A DNA stretch of 64,000 nucleotides, from contig OW203734.1 in assembly GCA_934045075.1 (NCBI GenBank), positions 7,773,016-7,837,015 on the forward strand, given 5' to 3'. The notes beneath the pieces are model-generated. The model was not told the origin of the DNA, ran no database searches, and was given only the letters and a program-made list of their open reading frames with translations. Positions 62,215 through 64,000 of this stretch are shown piece by piece. Position 1 is the stretch's first letter, and each line of letters opens with the position of its first letter. A program made the position numbers and the translations under genes. Source of the DNA: Yponomeuta sedellus. Its lineage: Eukaryota > Arthropoda > Insecta > Lepidoptera > Yponomeutidae.

Positions 62215-62420
62215 AATGACAACTGGTGGCTTGGGTTGCCAGGTGAAAAAAGGTGAAAAAAGACACTATAGGTGTCTTTTCGTGTCTCAGCTATTTCAAG
62301 TGCTGAGCATTTGAACAGATTGGACTCTTCGGTTTCCTCACGATGTTTTCCTTCACAGTTAGCCAGTGGTATGATACAGAGATACCCAAAGCGATACTTT
62401 GATCTTCACTCAGTGCTCAG
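62215..62420 (+). repeat. Family H dispersed repeat
   Basis: AGCTATTTCAAGTGCTGAGC, CGGTTTCCTCACGATGTTTT, CCTTCACAGTTAGCCAGTGG: the best-kept copy of the core. Confidence 0.7.
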
Positions 62421-62424
62421 GTGT

Positions 62425-62810
62425 CCTAATGACATCGTGAGGCATGTCCAAATAAAACAAAATCTCTAAAAGCTCTGCAACGCTGTTACCACGGGAAGAG
62501 ATTGAAAAATTTGGTTACCAAAATAGCAAAAATAAATGGCACTGTATAAAAAGCACGAGACTCTAATATTATTAGTGTAAAATTTCAAGAAATTTAAGCG
62601 TCGTAATTTTTTTGTTGGTTTAAAAACCAATTTTTTGTTGGTGCCAATTTTATCATGGTACCAATTACGTCAGAGGACAATTAATTTGTAGTTGCCTCGA
62701 CAATAAATCTCAGGAAATCGGGATGAACAGTTCGATTCGCACAATAGCTTTTTTTCTAAATAGTAAATCTTGAAACAACAAAGTTACGACTTGTAAAAGA
62801 ACGATGTTTT
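62425..62810. other. No feature recognised
   Basis: AT-rich. A short direct/inverted block, TTTTTTGTTGGTTTAAAAACC followed by AATTTTTTGTTGG, lies near 62607-62645. Confidence 0.4.
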
Positions 62811-62814
62811 TTTA

Positions 62815-63002
62815 AACCTATTTAGAGGCCAAAAATTCCACCCATGCCGGGATTCGAGCTCGGGTTGCGACTCACCGGCATCAATGAAATTTCGAACCTC
62901 TCTGTATTAAGTACGAATCCCGGCATGAGTGGAATTTTTGGCCTCTAAATAGATTTTTAACATTGTCTTTAGCACGGGTTAGTGCATTAAAAAGAATATA
63001 AT
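62815..63002 (+). mobile_element. tRNA-like retroposon (family B), reduced palindromic copy
   Basis: Left arm AAACCTATTTAGAGGCCAAA, CACCCATGCCGGGATTCGAG with most of the tRNA-like unit deleted, GTGAAATTTC-type block (ATGAAATTTCGAACCTCTCT). After GTATTAAGTAC the right arm restarts at GAATCCCGGCATGAGTGGAA, GGCCTCTAAATAGATTTTTA and the tail TTAGCACGGGTTAGTGCATT, AAAAAGAATATA. Confidence 0.75.
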
Positions 63003-63114
63003 ATGATTTTTTTTTTAGGGAAGCCGACAAAGCTTAACAAAGCCACAGCGCATAAAAGCGCAATACTGACACGACTCCGATACTCTTTTTAATGTAGCCT
63101 ACATACGTCCTACC

Positions 63115-63265
63115 ACAGAGAACAGTCCTTCTCTCAGAAAGAGAGAGCATGGGCTATTACCACGTGAGCCTACCGCGGATTAGCAATTTCAAGCGCTGAA
63201 GTTTTTGAAAACCCCAAAAATTCAGGTTTCCTCACGTTTTCCTTCACATACAGTCTTAGTGAAAT
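63115..63265 (+). repeat. Family H dispersed repeat
   Basis: CTCTCAGAAAGAGAGAGCAT, GGGCTATTACCACGTGAGCC, GCAATTTCAAGCGCTGAAGT, CAGGTTTCCTCACGTTTTCC. Confidence 0.7.
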
Positions 63266-63269
63266 TTAA

Positions 63270-63570
63270 TTTTAAGCGACGCCGTTTCTTTCTGTCTATT
63301 TTTCAACTCAAACACCTTAATAAATTTATGATGGTTGTTGAAATGCTAGTACTGGGATTTTCTTTCTGATTTTCCTTTCCATCCCGCGGGTTTAATTCAA
63401 TACTCGTAAAAGAATATTTAGAATTTAAGTTTTAGTCTAAATTGTTTTTTTAAGTGGATACTGGCATATACTGGTCCCTTTATCATAAAACTACAATAAG
63501 TAATAAACATACGTTTGTCACTGGTTTTCGCCCAACCGCCCTAAGGCTAGGCTAAACTATACCATTGTAA
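63270..63570. other. No feature recognised
   Basis: AT-rich DNA. Confidence 0.5.
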
Positions 63571-63574
63571 AACA

Positions 63575-63715
63575 GGACTCAAGGCCGAGTTACATAAAAC
63601 TACAATTCGTTTTTAACATAACAGTAGTAGATTCTACTTGTTAACCTGTGGTTTAGTGGACTTTGCAATAAACATCCAATTGTCATAGTAAACCATGAAT
63701 TGTGGTTCTATGAAA
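63575..63715 (+). repeat. Family M dispersed repeat
   Basis: AAAACTACAATTCGTTTTTA, CTACTTGTTAACCTGTGGTT, GGACTTTGCAATAAACATCC, CAATTGTCATAGTAAACC; partner at 19655-19820. Confidence 0.55.
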
Positions 63716-63719
63716 CATA

Positions 63720-64000
63720 TTTTAGAATATTGGCTCCAAAATCCAGAAATTCAGGCACCAAATTTTCAATCTAAAGCAGTAGTTTAAAATTTAAAAGAAA
63801 TTAAGCACTGCAGCAAGGTATTAATTTGACTACCACGATTTGAAGGCGGTGCCGGGGCAACGTTAAAGTTTGGGGGTTGGCCGGCGACCGCAGGGTGCTG
63901 GGATGTGTTTAAATAATAGCGACTGTGTTTTACTGTGCGGCTACCATCTTGCCCTAAGGGGAATACACACTGCCTGAAATTGAGAGAATGTAAAGTTGAA
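63720..64000. other. No feature recognised up to window end
   Basis: A GC-richer patch at 63845-63900 (GGCGGTGCCGGGGCAACG). No gene. Confidence 0.4.

Overview
The window looks like non-coding, repeat-rich genomic DNA of an animal, most likely a moth or butterfly (Lepidoptera). The reasons are its AT-rich composition, the lack of any credible host coding exon in 64 kb, and interspersed repeats that I know as typical of lepidopteran genomes: RTE-like LINE ends with (TGA)n/(GAC)n/(GAA)n tails, the 'GGGTTCCGTACCTCAAAAGG ... CTTGGCCGG' repeat, the 'GGTTTCCTCACGATGTTTTC' repeat, and LINE tails ending in CAATAAA followed by TATCTT or CTATCTAT. The order assignment is inference from these repeats. 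No search was possible.

Layout. From 0 to 8 kb there is a mixture of LINE ends, degenerate tRNA-like repeats, an inverted repeat pair and a three-copy minisatellite. From 8 to 27 kb repeats are sparser, with long AT-rich stretches where I recognise nothing, plus a LINE 3' fragment inside a 42-bp direct repeat (12.0-12.4 kb), a MITE-like element (16.8-17.0 kb) and several SINEs. From 27 to 58 kb retroposons are dense, with a pile-up at 51.1-53.4 kb, a palindromic tandem repeat (56.05-56.49 kb) and a long GTCC-containing dispersed repeat (54.5-55.0 kb). From 58.6 to about 62.1 kb a nearly intact LINE lies on the minus strand. It is the only convincing protein-coding feature (endonuclease plus reverse transcriptase), broken by two visible in-frame stops and probably a frameshift.

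The two most informative non-coding families are SINEs. The first has a head that resembles 5S rRNA (AGTTAAGCAAC and GATGGGTGACC boxes spaced as in the 5S internal promoter). Full-length copies with target-site duplications of 10-15 bp can be delimited at 38.9, 53.0, 55.2 and 57.2 kb, and 5'-truncated copies are common. The second is a tRNA-like retroposon whose arms can be arranged as an inverted repeat, with an asymmetric 'TTAGCACGGGTTAGTGCATT' tail and target-site duplications. The SINE tail, another abundant 3'-end repeat and the C-terminal codons of RTE-type LINEs share a CCAGCAGTGG box, which suggests that the LINE machinery mobilises the non-autonomous elements.

Most short open frames are chance frames through repeats or AT-rich DNA and are left out.
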